Positions 8,641 to 17,348 of a stretch of 34,356 bases of DNA are shown here, one piece after another (position 1 is the first letter of the stretch; each line of letters opens with the position of its first letter). The DNA comes from Candidatus Scalindua sp. (GTDB lineage Bacteria > Planctomycetota > Brocadiia > Brocadiales > Scalinduaceae), in assembly GCA_018670825.1 (NCBI GenBank), contig JABHIW010000177.1, positions 1-34,356 on the forward strand, given 5' to 3'. The translations under genes were made by a program, and so were the position numbers. The notes under the pieces were generated by a model, which saw nothing but the letters and a program-made list of their open reading frames with translations, had not been told where the DNA came from and made no database searches.

Positions 8641-10062
8641 CTATACCGTAATTTTATTTTTACTTACTGGTCCTTTTTTCAACGTTTTCTTAGCGACTCT
8701 TTTTTCAGATACAGGATAATCGCCGGAAAAACACGCCGTACAATAATGATTACGCGGAGAAGACGCACAGCCCAACATTCCCTGCTGGCTCAGATAACCC
8801 AGACTGTCCGCTTTTAAGAAATCTATTATTTCTTCAATTGTATGGTTGGCCGCAATAAGCTCATCCTTGCTCTGGAAATCAATACCATAACGACAGGGAA
8901 AACGATGTGGAGGACAACTGATCCTCAGATGCACCTCCGTGGCGCCCGCCTTACGTAAAAGTTTTATCCTGGACCTTGATGTAGTTCCACGCACAATAGA
9001 GTCATCTACAACGACAACCCTTTTACCTCTCACAACCTCCGCAATTGCATTAAGCTTAAGCTCGACCTTCTTATGTCGGCTTCCCTGATCAGGTTGTATA
9101 AATGTCCGTCCGACATAGTGGTTTCTTATAAACCCACGATCTAATGGTATACCCGACTCTTCCGAATAACCCATTGCCGCTGAATTCCCACCTTCCGGAA
9201 CAGCAATTACAACATCAGCATCTACAGGAAACTCTTTTGCAAGTTTCACCCCGAGCCGTTTTCGGAAAAGGTGAACGTTTTCACCAAATAAATTGCTATC
9301 AGGGCGGGCAAAATATATTAACTCAAATACACAATATGCTGGCCGGATCCGCCTTGGGGAACAAAATCTTTCACTCTTCAAACCATCCTTGTTAATATAA
9401 ACTACTTCGCCGGGCTCAACGTCTCTTATAAATTCCGCACCAACCTGGTCCAGTGCGCACGTCTCAGATGACAAAACGTAGCTATTGTTCAGTTTCCCTA
9501 TTGAAAGTGGTCGAAATCCATTGGGGTCCCGCACGCCTACCATCTCATTTTTTGTTAAGAACAAGAGAGAAAAAGCACCTCTTAAGTGGTTCAATACATG
9601 AGAAAGATTTGGTTTTTCAAGATGACTTGGTTTTGCCATTAAGTGTACGATGACTTCTGTATCTGAAGTTGTGTGGAAGATTGAACCATGTTGCTCGTAA
9701 TCGTATCGCAATTTACCTGCACCCAACAATTGGCCATTGTGTGCAATAGCAACTTCACCCTTTGCGTATAACACTACCATTGGCTGAACATTGTCGATGC
9801 TATCACTTGCACCAAATGTAGAATATCGGACATGACCAATGGCGTGTGGGTTTTTTATCTTGTGAAGACTCTCAGGAGTGAAAACATCACTTACTAATCC
9901 AAAGTTTTTGTGGTATATTACGTGCTTACCGTCAGTAGAGGCAATACCCGCACTCTCTTCACCACGATGTTGCAAAGAAGAAAGGCCATAAAAAACCTTC
10001 TCCACTGCGTCATCACAGTCAAAAATCCCAAATAATCCGCAATATTCTCGTGCTTTTGCCAA
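8641..10062 (-). CDS. purF: Amidophosphoribosyltransferase (glutamine PRPP amidotransferase)
   Basis: First committed step of purine synthesis: PRPP plus glutamine to phosphoribosylamine. A short propeptide (MAKAREY) precedes the nucleophile C8 in CGLFGIFD, which would become the N-terminal residue after processing. The glutaminase domain occupies about residues 8-240 and the phosphoribosyltransferase domain follows, with the PRPP loop VVVVDDSIVRGTT. Cysteines in AYCVFE, SCPPHRFPC and the C-terminal NHYCTACF match the four that hold the [4Fe-4S] cluster of the Bacillus-type enzyme, so this is the cluster-bearing class unlike the E. coli one. The start is TTG at 10062; no better start exists near C8. 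The 473 residues are typical. Confidence 0.97.
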   Translation of the reverse strand: MAKAREYCGLFGIFDCDDAVEKVFYGLSSLQHRGEESAGIASTDGKHVIYHKNFGLVSDVFTPESLHKIKNPHAIGHVRYSTFGASDSIDNVQPMVVLYAKGEVAIAHNGQLLGAGKLRYDYEQHGSIFHTTSDTEVIVHLMAKPSHLEKPNLSHVLNHLRGAFSLLFLTKNEMVGVRDPNGFRPLSIGKLNNSYVLSSETCALDQVGAEFIRDVEPGEVVYINKDGLKSERFCSPRRIRPAYCVFELIYFARPDSNLFGENVHLFRKRLGVKLAKEFPVDADVVIAVPEGGNSAAMGYSEESGIPLDRGFIRNHYVGRTFIQPDQGSRHKKVELKLNAIAEVVRGKRVVVVDDSIVRGTTSRSRIKLLRKAGATEVHLRISCPPHRFPCRYGIDFQSKDELIAANHTIEEIIDFLKADSLGYLSQQGMLGCASSPRNHYCTACFSGDYPVSEKRVAKKTLKKGPVSKNKITV

Positions 10063-10103
10063 GGTTAAGACTCGTTTTGAGAGATAATAGAGTTTGAAGT
10101 TGG

Positions 10104-10131
10104 ATTATAGCAAGACGACAAAACGTGTCAA
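10104..10131 (-). promoter_or_regulatory. Strong predicted sigma70 promoter of purF-purM
   Basis: On the minus strand a perfect -35 TTGACA (10131-10126) and a perfect -10 TATAAT (10109-10104) are separated by 16 bases. The start of transcription would fall near 10097, leaving a leader of about 35 bases before the purF TTG. I see no riboswitch in so short a leader. Confidence 0.75.
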
Positions 10132-10225
10132 ATCAAATTAGATAAAACTTGAAGTACATAGATTATTATGTTAAGAATTTCAGACAAAAGAGGTAGCAGA
10201 ATCCTTGAGGTTTTCTCGCCCATGA

Positions 10226-10239
10226 TTATAACGTTATAA
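10226..10239. repeat. 14-base perfect palindrome in the purF-thiE divergent region
   Basis: TTATAACGTTATAA is a perfect inverted repeat lying between the divergent purF and thiE genes, with a related half-site ACGGTTATA directly after it. It could be an operator for either gene, most likely thiE, but in AT-rich DNA short palindromes also occur by chance. Confidence 0.3.
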
Positions 10240-10304
10240 ACGGTTATATGAATACTGGCCTACGCTATATTTTATTCAGTACAGAATCGAAATTTTAATC
10301 CACT

Positions 10305-10940
10305 ATGACAAGAAAAAACTTTCTCAATCGAACCAGGCTCTATGTTTTAATTAGCAGCAACATTGCAACGAAATCAGTTACAGAAACGGTAAGACTTGTC
10401 ATAGATGGCGGAGCCGATGCTATTCAATTGCGTGAGAAAACAATATCTGACAATGAATTCACATCATTGGCCAGTGAAGTACGTAATATTACTACCAAAA
10501 GCGGGGCCTTGTTGATTATTAATGATCGCGTGCATGTTGCCAGAGAAATTAATGCGGATGGCGTCCATTTAGGCCAGCATGACATGAGTGCCTTAGAGGC
10601 AAGAAACATTATTGGAAATGAAAAGATCATCGGAATATCTACACATAGCATTATACAAGCAAGGCAGGCACAAAAAGATGGTGCTGATTATATTGCTATT
10701 GGCCCCATCTATCCTACCAGGACAAAAGACTATGAACCATCAATAGGAATTGAAGTTCTTCAAAAAATTTCTGAGGCAATAGATATTCCATTTATTGCCA
10801 TAGGCGCCATAACCCTTGAGAATCTAGATGAGGTGCTAAATGCCGGAGCTTCAAGGGTCGCAGTATGTTCGGCAATTATTGGCTCAAAAGATATCTATTC
10901 TTCCACAAAACGGTACAAAGAAAAATTGAATGGAACGTAA
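10305..10940 (+). CDS. thiE: Thiamine-phosphate synthase
   Basis: Condenses the hydroxymethylpyrimidine diphosphate and thiazole phosphate moieties to thiamine phosphate. The 211-residue TIM barrel shows the family landmarks in order: IDGGADAIQLREK (pyrophosphate side), LLIINDRVHVAREINADGVHLGQ, IIGISTHS, GADYIAIGPIYPTRTKD and FIAIGAITLENLDEVLNAGA. The start ATG at 10305 fits the family. No TPP riboswitch is seen upstream, although many thi genes have one. It lies 54 bases before murJ on the same strand and may be cotranscribed with it; no other thiamine gene is nearby. Confidence 0.96.
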   Translation: MTRKNFLNRTRLYVLISSNIATKSVTETVRLVIDGGADAIQLREKTISDNEFTSLASEVRNITTKSGALLIINDRVHVAREINADGVHLGQHDMSALEARNIIGNEKIIGISTHSIIQARQAQKDGADYIAIGPIYPTRTKDYEPSIGIEVLQKISEAIDIPFIAIGAITLENLDEVLNAGASRVAVCSAIIGSKDIYSSTKRYKEKLNGT

Positions 10941-10994
10941 GCACACGGATAACAACTTTACAACAAAAGGCTTAGGACAGTCTAAAGGTACTAT

Positions 10995-12614
10995 ATGCAA
11001 GAGAAGAAGAGTTTCTTAAAATCCGCTAAGACTGTTAGCCTCTGCACACTGTTGAGCCGGGTTTTGGGACTGGCGCGGGACATATTATGTGCAAGCGTCT
11101 TTGGCACCAGCCTGGCTTGGGATGCCCTTGTTGTGGCCTTCAAGATACCAAATCTCTTCCGGAGACTCTTTGGTGAGGGAGCATTGAGCGCTGCCTTTAT
11201 TCCCGTATTTACAGAATATCTTGAGACAAAAAGTAAAAAAGATGCATGGGAACTTGTAAACGTAACGGGAACTCTGCTCTTTATAATCCTTGGGAGCCTG
11301 GTTGTACTGGCAGAGATTTCGTTCTCCGTTATACCTTCTGTCGTTTCTCTAAATCACAAATGGGAATTAGTATTAAACCTACTAATGATTACATTCCCAT
11401 ACGTGCTGTTTATATGCATGGTGGCACTTGCAATGGCAGTCTTGAATTCACTTAAGCATTTCCTTATACCAGCCCTCGCACCTGTCACCCTGAACATCTG
11501 CTGGATAATGGGGGTATTTTTACTTACACCCATATTTGGGAATACATTGGAGAATAAGATTTTTGGGCTTGCTGTAGCCATCCTCATTGGAGGCATGATC
11601 CAATTGGCAATGCAACTACCTGTATTGAAAAAAGAGGGTATAACCTTTATGCCTTCATTAAACTTTTCACATCCCGGCCTGAAGCGAATTCTTGCCCTGA
11701 TGCTTCCTATAATTTTTGGTCTGGCCGCAGTCCAGATAAACGTACTTATGGATAGCTTTATCGCAATAGCCTTTGCTAAACATCCGGGTGGCGCTGAAAA
11801 CTTCTCTATCGCGGGAATAGTAATACCATATCCTCTGGAAACGGGAGCAGCATCTGTATTGTATTATGGTGACAGGTTGATTCAGTTTCCCCTGGGTGTT
11901 TTCGGGATAGCAATAGCAACAGCCGTATTTCCATTTTTTTCAACGTATGCGGCTCGTAAAGACTGGACAAACTTCAGCAAGACACTAAATCAGGCAATAA
12001 GAGCCGTGTTATTTATCGGAATACCTGCATCCATAGGTTTAATATTATTACGCAAACCTCTTGTTGAATTGTTTTACGAGAGAAATGCATTTACGGCAGA
12101 ATCAACTTACAGAACGACTGTCGTAATTTTCTACTACGCCATCGGAGTATGGGCCTACTGCGCCTCTCACGTAATCATAAGGGCCTTCTATTCCATACAG
12201 GACACAAAAACGCCTGTAAAAGTAGGCGCTGGCATGGTGGGCCTGAACCTGGTTCTTAATCTAACCCTGATCTGGTTTCTTCGTGAAGGAGGCCTCGCAT
12301 TGGCAACGGCGATAAGCGCAACGATCCAGATAATAATCCTGTCTGCCCTTCTCCACAAAAAACTCAATATCACTGGATACAAACACATCTTTACATCAGC
12401 TATCAAGACATTGATTGCAACCTGCTTCATGTACGTCACTTGCTGGATAATGCTAAAGATAATGCCAAACAGTGATGGTAAGCTTATGATAAAATTCATC
12501 CGGCTCCTCATTCCCCTGATTACCGCTCTCACAACATTCTTTACCATATCATTTTTACTAAAATCAGAGGAACTAAGGTATTTATACACCTCCCTACGGA
12601 AGAAAAAACAATAA
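10995..12614 (+). CDS. murJ: Lipid II flippase MurJ (MviN family)
   Basis: Multi-pass inner-membrane protein of the MOP superfamily that flips lipid II for peptidoglycan synthesis. The 539 residues contain about 14 hydrophobic segments. Family signatures are LSRVLGLARDILCASVFG at residues 19-36, FKIPNLFRRLFGEGALSAAFIPVF, and later LIQFPLGVFGIAIATAVFPF and HVIIRAFYSIQDTKTPVKVG. Its presence indicates a lipid II cycle, and so peptidoglycan, which fits the current view of anammox planctomycetes. The gene appears intact. Confidence 0.95.
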   Translation: MQEKKSFLKSAKTVSLCTLLSRVLGLARDILCASVFGTSLAWDALVVAFKIPNLFRRLFGEGALSAAFIPVFTEYLETKSKKDAWELVNVTGTLLFIILGSLVVLAEISFSVIPSVVSLNHKWELVLNLLMITFPYVLFICMVALAMAVLNSLKHFLIPALAPVTLNICWIMGVFLLTPIFGNTLENKIFGLAVAILIGGMIQLAMQLPVLKKEGITFMPSLNFSHPGLKRILALMLPIIFGLAAVQINVLMDSFIAIAFAKHPGGAENFSIAGIVIPYPLETGAASVLYYGDRLIQFPLGVFGIAIATAVFPFFSTYAARKDWTNFSKTLNQAIRAVLFIGIPASIGLILLRKPLVELFYERNAFTAESTYRTTVVIFYYAIGVWAYCASHVIIRAFYSIQDTKTPVKVGAGMVGLNLVLNLTLIWFLREGGLALATAISATIQIIILSALLHKKLNITGYKHIFTSAIKTLIATCFMYVTCWIMLKIMPNSDGKLMIKFIRLLIPLITALTTFFTISFLLKSEELRYLYTSLRKKKQ

Positions 12615-12756
12615 GGACCTCCCGCAGTATGTTACATTAAAAAATATTTGTACTCGTATTTAGAATATTTTTTATTCTTCTTTTTGTAAAGCCATTTGTT
12701 TATAATCCTCAAGACTATTTTTGTAATTTAGAAGTATTAACCTTCAAAATCTTAAA

Positions 12757-13290
12757 ATGGCAAGAGGTCTCTCAAAATCTCCGACAAGTAATAAACTATC
12801 TGTAACATTTTTCCTCATACTCATGGGATTTGCATTCTACATCTCCTGTGTCGGTTTTCATGAAAGGACGGATTTTACCCCCGAAAACACGATACGCCAC
12901 TATAGTGGTGATGAGGAAGAAGATAGTGATGATTCGAATTACGAATACGACGAGAGTCTTTTACAAGAGGGTTTTTACTTCGCTAAATCGTATAGAGAAC
13001 TCCTGGATATCACTCATGTACACGCATTTACAATTCCCCTGATCATATTCGTCATGTCGCGCATACTTTCCATGACACAGATACGCGACTGGATCAAGAT
13101 TACAATTTATGGAACTGCCTTCACCGGTATAATAATGAACCTGTCAGGCCCTTTACTGGTAAGATTCACATCAGGCGTGTTTTCCCTATCCATAATTGCA
13201 TCATATTTCCTTCTCGGTATCTGCTTTGTTGCATTTATATCTATACCGATGTATGAAATGTGGTTTAAGCCGAAAGAAGCAAATATGTGA
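12757..13290 (+). CDS. Unrecognised four-helix membrane protein with a THVHAF motif
   Basis: I do not recognise a named family with certainty. The 177 residues have one membrane helix at about 18-36, an acidic and Tyr-rich loop (DEEEDSDDSNYEYDE, residues 52-66), then THVHAFTIPLIIFVMSRIL, where two histidines open the second helix, and two more helices ending in a PMYEMW segment. The histidine pair at a helix mouth could bind heme or metal, but that is inference. Similar four-helix proteins with a His-x-His are, as I recall, found next to ion transporters or cytochromes. It lies 67 bases before a Na+/H+ antiporter on the same strand, so the two may be cotranscribed and act together at the membrane. 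No strong ribosome site is visible. Confidence 0.65.
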   Translation: MARGLSKSPTSNKLSVTFFLILMGFAFYISCVGFHERTDFTPENTIRHYSGDEEEDSDDSNYEYDESLLQEGFYFAKSYRELLDITHVHAFTIPLIIFVMSRILSMTQIRDWIKITIYGTAFTGIIMNLSGPLLVRFTSGVFSLSIIASYFLLGICFVAFISIPMYEMWFKPKEANM

Positions 13291-13357
13291 TACATTAATA
13301 ATTTTCTGTTGTTTTCCAAAGAGCAGCTAACCTGCTAACATAAAACACACGCTAATT

Positions 13358-14596
13358 ATGGAAATGCTCGATCTTTCCGCCCTGCTCTTAAGCCTGGCGG
13401 CAATCTTCAGTTATATTAATTTCCGATTTATCAAATTACCGACTACCATTGGCATAATGCTGATTGCAATGCTTATCTCCGTTAGTCTGGTAGTACTAGG
13501 TCATTTTGGATTTGAAGGCATTCAAAACAAGGCAACAGCAGCGCTGGAAGGCATCGATTTCAATAAAGCCCTGATGCACGGTATGTTAAGCTTCCTCCTG
13601 TTTTCCGGAGCCTTGCACGTAAATCTTGAGGACCTGGCTAAACACAAATGGATCATCAGTATACTGGCGACATTCGGTGTGGTTTTGAGCACTTTTATTG
13701 TTGGTGGCTCTGCTTGGATTGTCTTCTGGGTTGTCGGAATCAAATTGCCATTTATTTACTGCTTACTTTTCGGAAGTCTTATTGCACCAACCGATCCAAT
13801 AGCAGTCATCGGCATTCTCAAGAAAGCGGGAGTTCCTAAGAGCCTTGAGACCAAGATCACCGGTGAAAGCCTGTTTAATGACGGTGTAGCTGTTGTCGTG
13901 TTCCTGGTTATCATGGGAATTGTTGCAGGAGGTCATGACGTTACGGCCGGACACATAATACTTCTGTTTGTAGAAGAAGCTCTAGGCGGAATGTTCTTCG
14001 GATTCGTCATCGGCTGGCTGGCATACTTGATGCTGAAGAGCGTGGACAATTATCAGGTTGAAGTACTACTTACGTTAGCATTGGTCATGGGTGGTTATTC
14101 CCTCGCACACGCCATCCATGTTTCCGGTCCTATTGCCATGGTAGTCGCAGGAATATTTATCGGAAACAGAGGACGTCTTTTTGCCATGAGCGAAAAGACC
14201 AGGGAGCACCTGGATTCCTTCTGGGAATTAATGGACGAAATTCTAAATGCCGTCCTTTTCCTGTTAATTGGTCTGGAAGTATTAGTCCTTACGATAAAGG
14301 GAAGTTATTTAATCGCCGGCCTTACGATGATACCGGTTGTGCTGTTTGCACGTTTCATAAGCGTGGGCTTACCTGTCACATTCATGCGACGCATAAGGGA
14401 TTTCAGCCCTAATGCCATAAAGATTATGACCTGGGGCGGATTACGAGGAGGCATATCTGTGGCCCTGGCCCTTTCCATTCCGAGTGGACCGGAAAGAGAA
14501 GTTTTATTAACCGTCACTTACATCATAGTAGTATTTTCCATACTGGTGCAGGGTTTGACCATCGAACGTCTGGTGACTTCAACGAAATTGAAATGA
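13358..14596 (+). CDS. Na+/H+ antiporter, CPA1 (NhaP-type) family
   Basis: Exchanges Na+ (or K+) for protons across the membrane. The 412-residue protein is built of about 12 hydrophobic helices. The ion-binding region is visible: GSLIAPTDPIAVIGILKKAG, followed by ITGESLFNDGVAVVVF, both hallmarks of CPA1 antiporters. Near the C-terminus TWGGLRGGISVALALSIP is also typical. No long cytoplasmic regulatory tail is present. The stop overlaps the start of the next small gene (ATGA), which implies translational coupling. The upstream four-helix protein is in the same direction. The ion preference cannot be read from the sequence. Confidence 0.92.
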   Translation: MEMLDLSALLLSLAAIFSYINFRFIKLPTTIGIMLIAMLISVSLVVLGHFGFEGIQNKATAALEGIDFNKALMHGMLSFLLFSGALHVNLEDLAKHKWIISILATFGVVLSTFIVGGSAWIVFWVVGIKLPFIYCLLFGSLIAPTDPIAVIGILKKAGVPKSLETKITGESLFNDGVAVVVFLVIMGIVAGGHDVTAGHIILLFVEEALGGMFFGFVIGWLAYLMLKSVDNYQVEVLLTLALVMGGYSLAHAIHVSGPIAMVVAGIFIGNRGRLFAMSEKTREHLDSFWELMDEILNAVLFLLIGLEVLVLTIKGSYLIAGLTMIPVVLFARFISVGLPVTFMRRIRDFSPNAIKIMTWGGLRGGISVALALSIPSGPEREVLLTVTYIIVVFSILVQGLTIERLVTSTKLK

Positions 14597-14856
14597 ATAA
14601 GTTTATTGATCCAAAACTGTATGGTTTGCCTCCTTCTACAAAATTAACGCAGGCGAGTACCAATCAATTTGAAATAATCATCCAACGTAAAAGCCGGATT
14701 ATTATGAAGGATGGTGAAGGGATACTGGCAAAGGCTAATAAAATTAAACATCATGTTCCTGGCGCAAAAGTAAGCCTGAAAACATCTGCCCCTGTCTGTA
14801 GTAAAACAAAAGTATTTCTGGAAGGATACGGTATTAGGGTGTCAGTTCACTGTTAA
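14593..14856 (+). CDS. Small conserved protein coupled to the antiporter
   Basis: An 87-residue protein whose ATG overlaps the antiporter stop by four bases. The core RKSRIIMKDGEGILAKANKI followed by PGAKVSLKTSAPVCSKTKVF resembles a small conserved bacterial protein that I recall from deltaproteobacteria, with no known function. A cysteine in APVCSKT and one near the C-terminus are the only cysteines. There is no signal peptide or membrane segment. The alternation of short strands and helices suggests a compact alpha/beta fold. The overlap suggests that its amount is tied to that of the antiporter, so a regulatory or accessory role is possible. The function is unknown. Confidence 0.75.
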   Translation: MNKFIDPKLYGLPPSTKLTQASTNQFEIIIQRKSRIIMKDGEGILAKANKIKHHVPGAKVSLKTSAPVCSKTKVFLEGYGIRVSVHC

Positions 14857-14977
14857 AGGATCAAAAACAACCCCACATTATGTAGTGTGGAGGAGCATAG
14901 AAACGAGGATAAAATGCAAAAAAGCAGGGGCAATCCCCCCCACTATCTCACATAAACGAATAACTCAAATTATCAAA

Positions 14978-15668
14978 TCACCTACATTGCCGCCTTCTTC
15001 TTATGCCATAGACCATCATCCCAGCAAGGCTGATTCCAAGTAATCCAATAGTCGCAGGTTCCGGAACGGCGGCAACATCACCGGAACGAACTGCCAGCCC
15101 GTAGTAGTGCCAGCCCTTATTGCTCGTGACCTGGATGCCATTGTGGAAGGAGAAGTACCAGGCGTTGTCGGTAATAGCCGAATACTCCGTACCAGACCAG
15201 TAAGGACCAGAAACTAAATCCTGGAAATCTCCGGTATTATTCAGGCCATAATTCCCGCTGCCAACATATACTCCGGATGTATCGTATTCCCCTTGATTAC
15301 CCAATTCATCGTAAAATAGATGACCCAGCTCACTAGTTGTGATATTATGGCCAACCGTTGTGGTACCATCTGTTCCATAAATACCTAGTCCATCCACCGT
15401 TGTCGGCAGTCTCCAGTCGTCATAAGTATCACCACCGAAATCAACCGATAATGTGCCAACCCAGGCTACCTGATTACCCCATGAGTCTTCTGTATTATCC
15501 CATGAGTCCCATGAGTCTTCTGTATTGGAATAATCATACCACGTCATCATCGTAGATCAGGCGATTGCCCAGTGTATCCGCACCTCTGTTTATCAGAAAC
15601 ACATGCGCCGGGGTTATCAGTACAAATACAACCAAGATTGCCAACAAACTGAATAATATCCTCTTCAT
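14978..15668 (-). pseudogene. PEP-CTERM exported protein with DUF1566 (Lcl) domain, broken by a frameshift
   Basis: The gene begins at ATG 15668 after a strong AAGGAG site and encodes a signal peptide (MKRILFSLLAILVVFVLITP) and the start of the mature protein (NRGADTLGNRLIYDDD), then stops at 15534. A second frame, open from 15550 to 14978, continues exactly where the first fails, with TWYDYSN and then YDDWRLPT, YWSGTEY and AWYFSFHNG, features of the DUF1566/Lcl domain. It ends in VPEPATIGLLGISLAG plus an Arg-rich tail, a PEP-CTERM sorting signal. The break lies near 15541-15552. Such proteins are normally exported and anchored or released by exosortase. It may be a pseudogene or a sequencing error. 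Neither half alone would be a sortable protein. Confidence 0.85.
15478..15526 (-). repeat. In-frame 30-base tandem duplication in the PEP-CTERM gene
   Basis: The 19-base unit CCCATGAGTCTTCTGTATT occurs at 15478-15496 and again at 15508-15526, a period of 30 bases, with an extra CCCATGAGT at 15499. In the protein this gives two copies of NTEDSW ten residues apart (NTEDSWDSWDNTEDSWGN). It lies about 20-30 bases from the frameshift. Confidence 0.85.
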
Positions 15669-15941
15669 CTTTACTTCTCCTTCCATGGATTATTAATCTA
15701 AGGCTCATCTACAAAAAGAAGTGATAAAATAAAGGCAACGAATCCCTATATAATTTTATACACTTCTCATTTCCACTCTGAAAAACAGGATGCAAAATCG
15801 CTTAACGTTACAAATAAACACGCACTCATATCAATCAAAAAATCTACCTTGTCTGTCTTAAAGATTTATAGTGCTTCTCTATCTCTCTATAAAGAAAGGA
15901 TCTTTTACAAGTAATCTTTGCTACCAATTCAACTGCCGTTT

Positions 15942-16508
15942 CTAAATTTCGAGTTCTGCAAGAAATCTTATTAGCAGCTCCTTAGGCAAACCAACCACAT
16001 TTGAGAAACTACCCTTAACACTTTCAACAAACGCCCCACCGCATTCCTGTATACCATATGCTCCCGCCTTGTCCAGAGGCTCGCCTGATTCTACATAATC
16101 ATTTATCTCTTTTTCTGACAGATCTTTAAATTTAACTTCTGTTTTATCGTATCCAACTAATTCACTGTTCTTTTGCATATCGATAACTGCCAGTCCGGAA
16201 ATAACACTATGATAATTACCACTAAGTTGCATGAGCATAACTTTCGCGTTGTCAGAAGTTAATGGCTTTCCAAAAATTTCTTTATTAAATGTAACTATGG
16301 TATCACAGCCGATTATGATTGAATCTTTATACTGTCCGCCTACTTCCCTTGCCTTACCAAGAGCATTTTGACAGACCAGCGCCTCCGGGTCTAAACCTCT
16401 AAGTTTTTCTTTATATTTGACAGGATGACTGACTATAAAATCCAATCCCATTTCTTTCAAAATCTCTTGTCTTCTTGGCGATGATGATGCAAGACAGATA
16501 TCCCTCAT
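15942..16508 (-). CDS. maf: Maf family nucleotide pyrophosphatase
   Basis: Maf proteins hydrolyse non-canonical or modified nucleoside triphosphates (dTTP/UTP type) and act in housekeeping of the nucleotide pool. The start is set at ATG 16508, where AAGGA lies nine bases upstream and the protein opens with MRDICLASSSPRRQEIL; an ATG seven codons earlier is in frame but less likely. Landmarks are ASSSPRR (phosphate contacts), IIGCDTIV with the catalytic aspartate, GKP, HSVISGLAV, and DKAGAYGIQ. The 188 residues match the family. It follows a GNAT gene on the same strand, separated by a hairpin. Confidence 0.95.
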   Translation of the reverse strand: MRDICLASSSPRRQEILKEMGLDFIVSHPVKYKEKLRGLDPEALVCQNALGKAREVGGQYKDSIIIGCDTIVTFNKEIFGKPLTSDNAKVMLMQLSGNYHSVISGLAVIDMQKNSELVGYDKTEVKFKDLSEKEINDYVESGEPLDKAGAYGIQECGGAFVESVKGSFSNVVGLPKELLIRFLAELEI

Positions 16509-16553
16509 GTTCAAAAATCCTTCATACACTTCGTTTACGGTATAAGTAAGAAA

Positions 16554-16574
16554 TGTCGGGTAAGAAACCCGACA
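16554..16574 (-). terminator. Hairpin, possible terminator after the GNAT gene
   Basis: A perfect 8-base stem TGTCGGGT/ACCCGACA with a 5-base loop stands between the GNAT gene and maf. Read on the minus strand it is followed by TTTCTT, a weak U-tract. It would end or attenuate GNAT transcripts before maf. Confidence 0.5.
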
Positions 16575-16635
16575 ACAATTTTAGCTAACTTTAAAATCCA
16601 CATGAATCAAATCAGAAAACTTTGTGATGAGTACA

Positions 16636-17130
16636 TCAGACTTTAAGCAGCAGATACATTTCATACCATTCAAAACCACCGTGTTTCGACTTTGATTTTC
16701 CGCCGTATGAGAAACCATAGTTTTGATAATAAGGAATCAGTTCTGATTTGCATATTAACAAGATTTTTTCTTTTTTCAGGGCTTTTGATACTTCAATAAA
16801 CCCTGCCATCAATTGTTTTGAAATTCCGTTCCCCTGGAATTCAGGCAAGACAGCTAATGAGAAGATAACCATGTTTCTGCCATCTTTGACATGGCCAACC
16901 ATATCCTTCAGTTTTTCGTCAGTGATGTCTTCTTTGTCCGTAGACGCACTATTAATAAGTCCTATAATTCTCCCTCCAGATTCGGCAATGAGAAAGCCTT
17001 CCGGAAACAACTCTGTTCGTTTCAGGATTTTTTCTCTTGTTGCTCCGTCAGAAGTGTAACAGGCGGATTCAGTCCTGTAACAGCCATCTACATCATGTTT
17101 ATTGACCTGCCTGATGTTTATATCAACCAT
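16636..17130 (-). CDS. GNAT family N-acetyltransferase
   Basis: A 164-residue acetyl-CoA-dependent acyltransferase. The acetyl-CoA binding motif A is clear: FSLAVLPEFQGNGISKQLM, with the Q-x-N-G-I pyrophosphate loop. The N-terminal half (IRQVNKHDVDGCYRTESACY) and the C-terminal PYYQNYGFSYGG are typical of the AANAT-like branch, which acetylates small amines. The substrate cannot be read from the sequence. The start ATG at 17130 is followed by the usual first beta strand. It is divergent from the DUF445 gene, with 218 bases between the start codons, and a hairpin lies downstream before maf. Confidence 0.88.
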   Translation of the reverse strand: MVDINIRQVNKHDVDGCYRTESACYTSDGATREKILKRTELFPEGFLIAESGGRIIGLINSASTDKEDITDEKLKDMVGHVKDGRNMVIFSLAVLPEFQGNGISKQLMAGFIEVSKALKKEKILLICKSELIPYYQNYGFSYGGKSKSKHGGFEWYEMYLLLKV

Positions 17131-17348
17131 ATAGATTTTTCAGTAGGATTGTAAAAGCCGAGAAGGATACTAAGTTAAGCTGTCACAATCTTATAAAATA
17201 TAATAATCTTATACACAAAAGCGGCCACTGGCAACGATGTTTTTTATAGTTGGCCAGGTCCATTTTTGTATCTTTACAACCTATTACGAAGACTGTATAT
17301 TTACAAACTCTTTTACTCTGTAATTTTTAACATAAATTGAGGAAGCTG

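Noticed and set aside
10140..10304. Possible TPP riboswitch before thiE
   Set aside because: The conserved CUGAGA and ACCUGAUCUGG-type elements are not present.
14871..14890. Inverted repeat CCACA ... TGTGG after the small antiporter-linked gene, as a terminator
   Set aside because: The stem is only five bases and no T-run follows.
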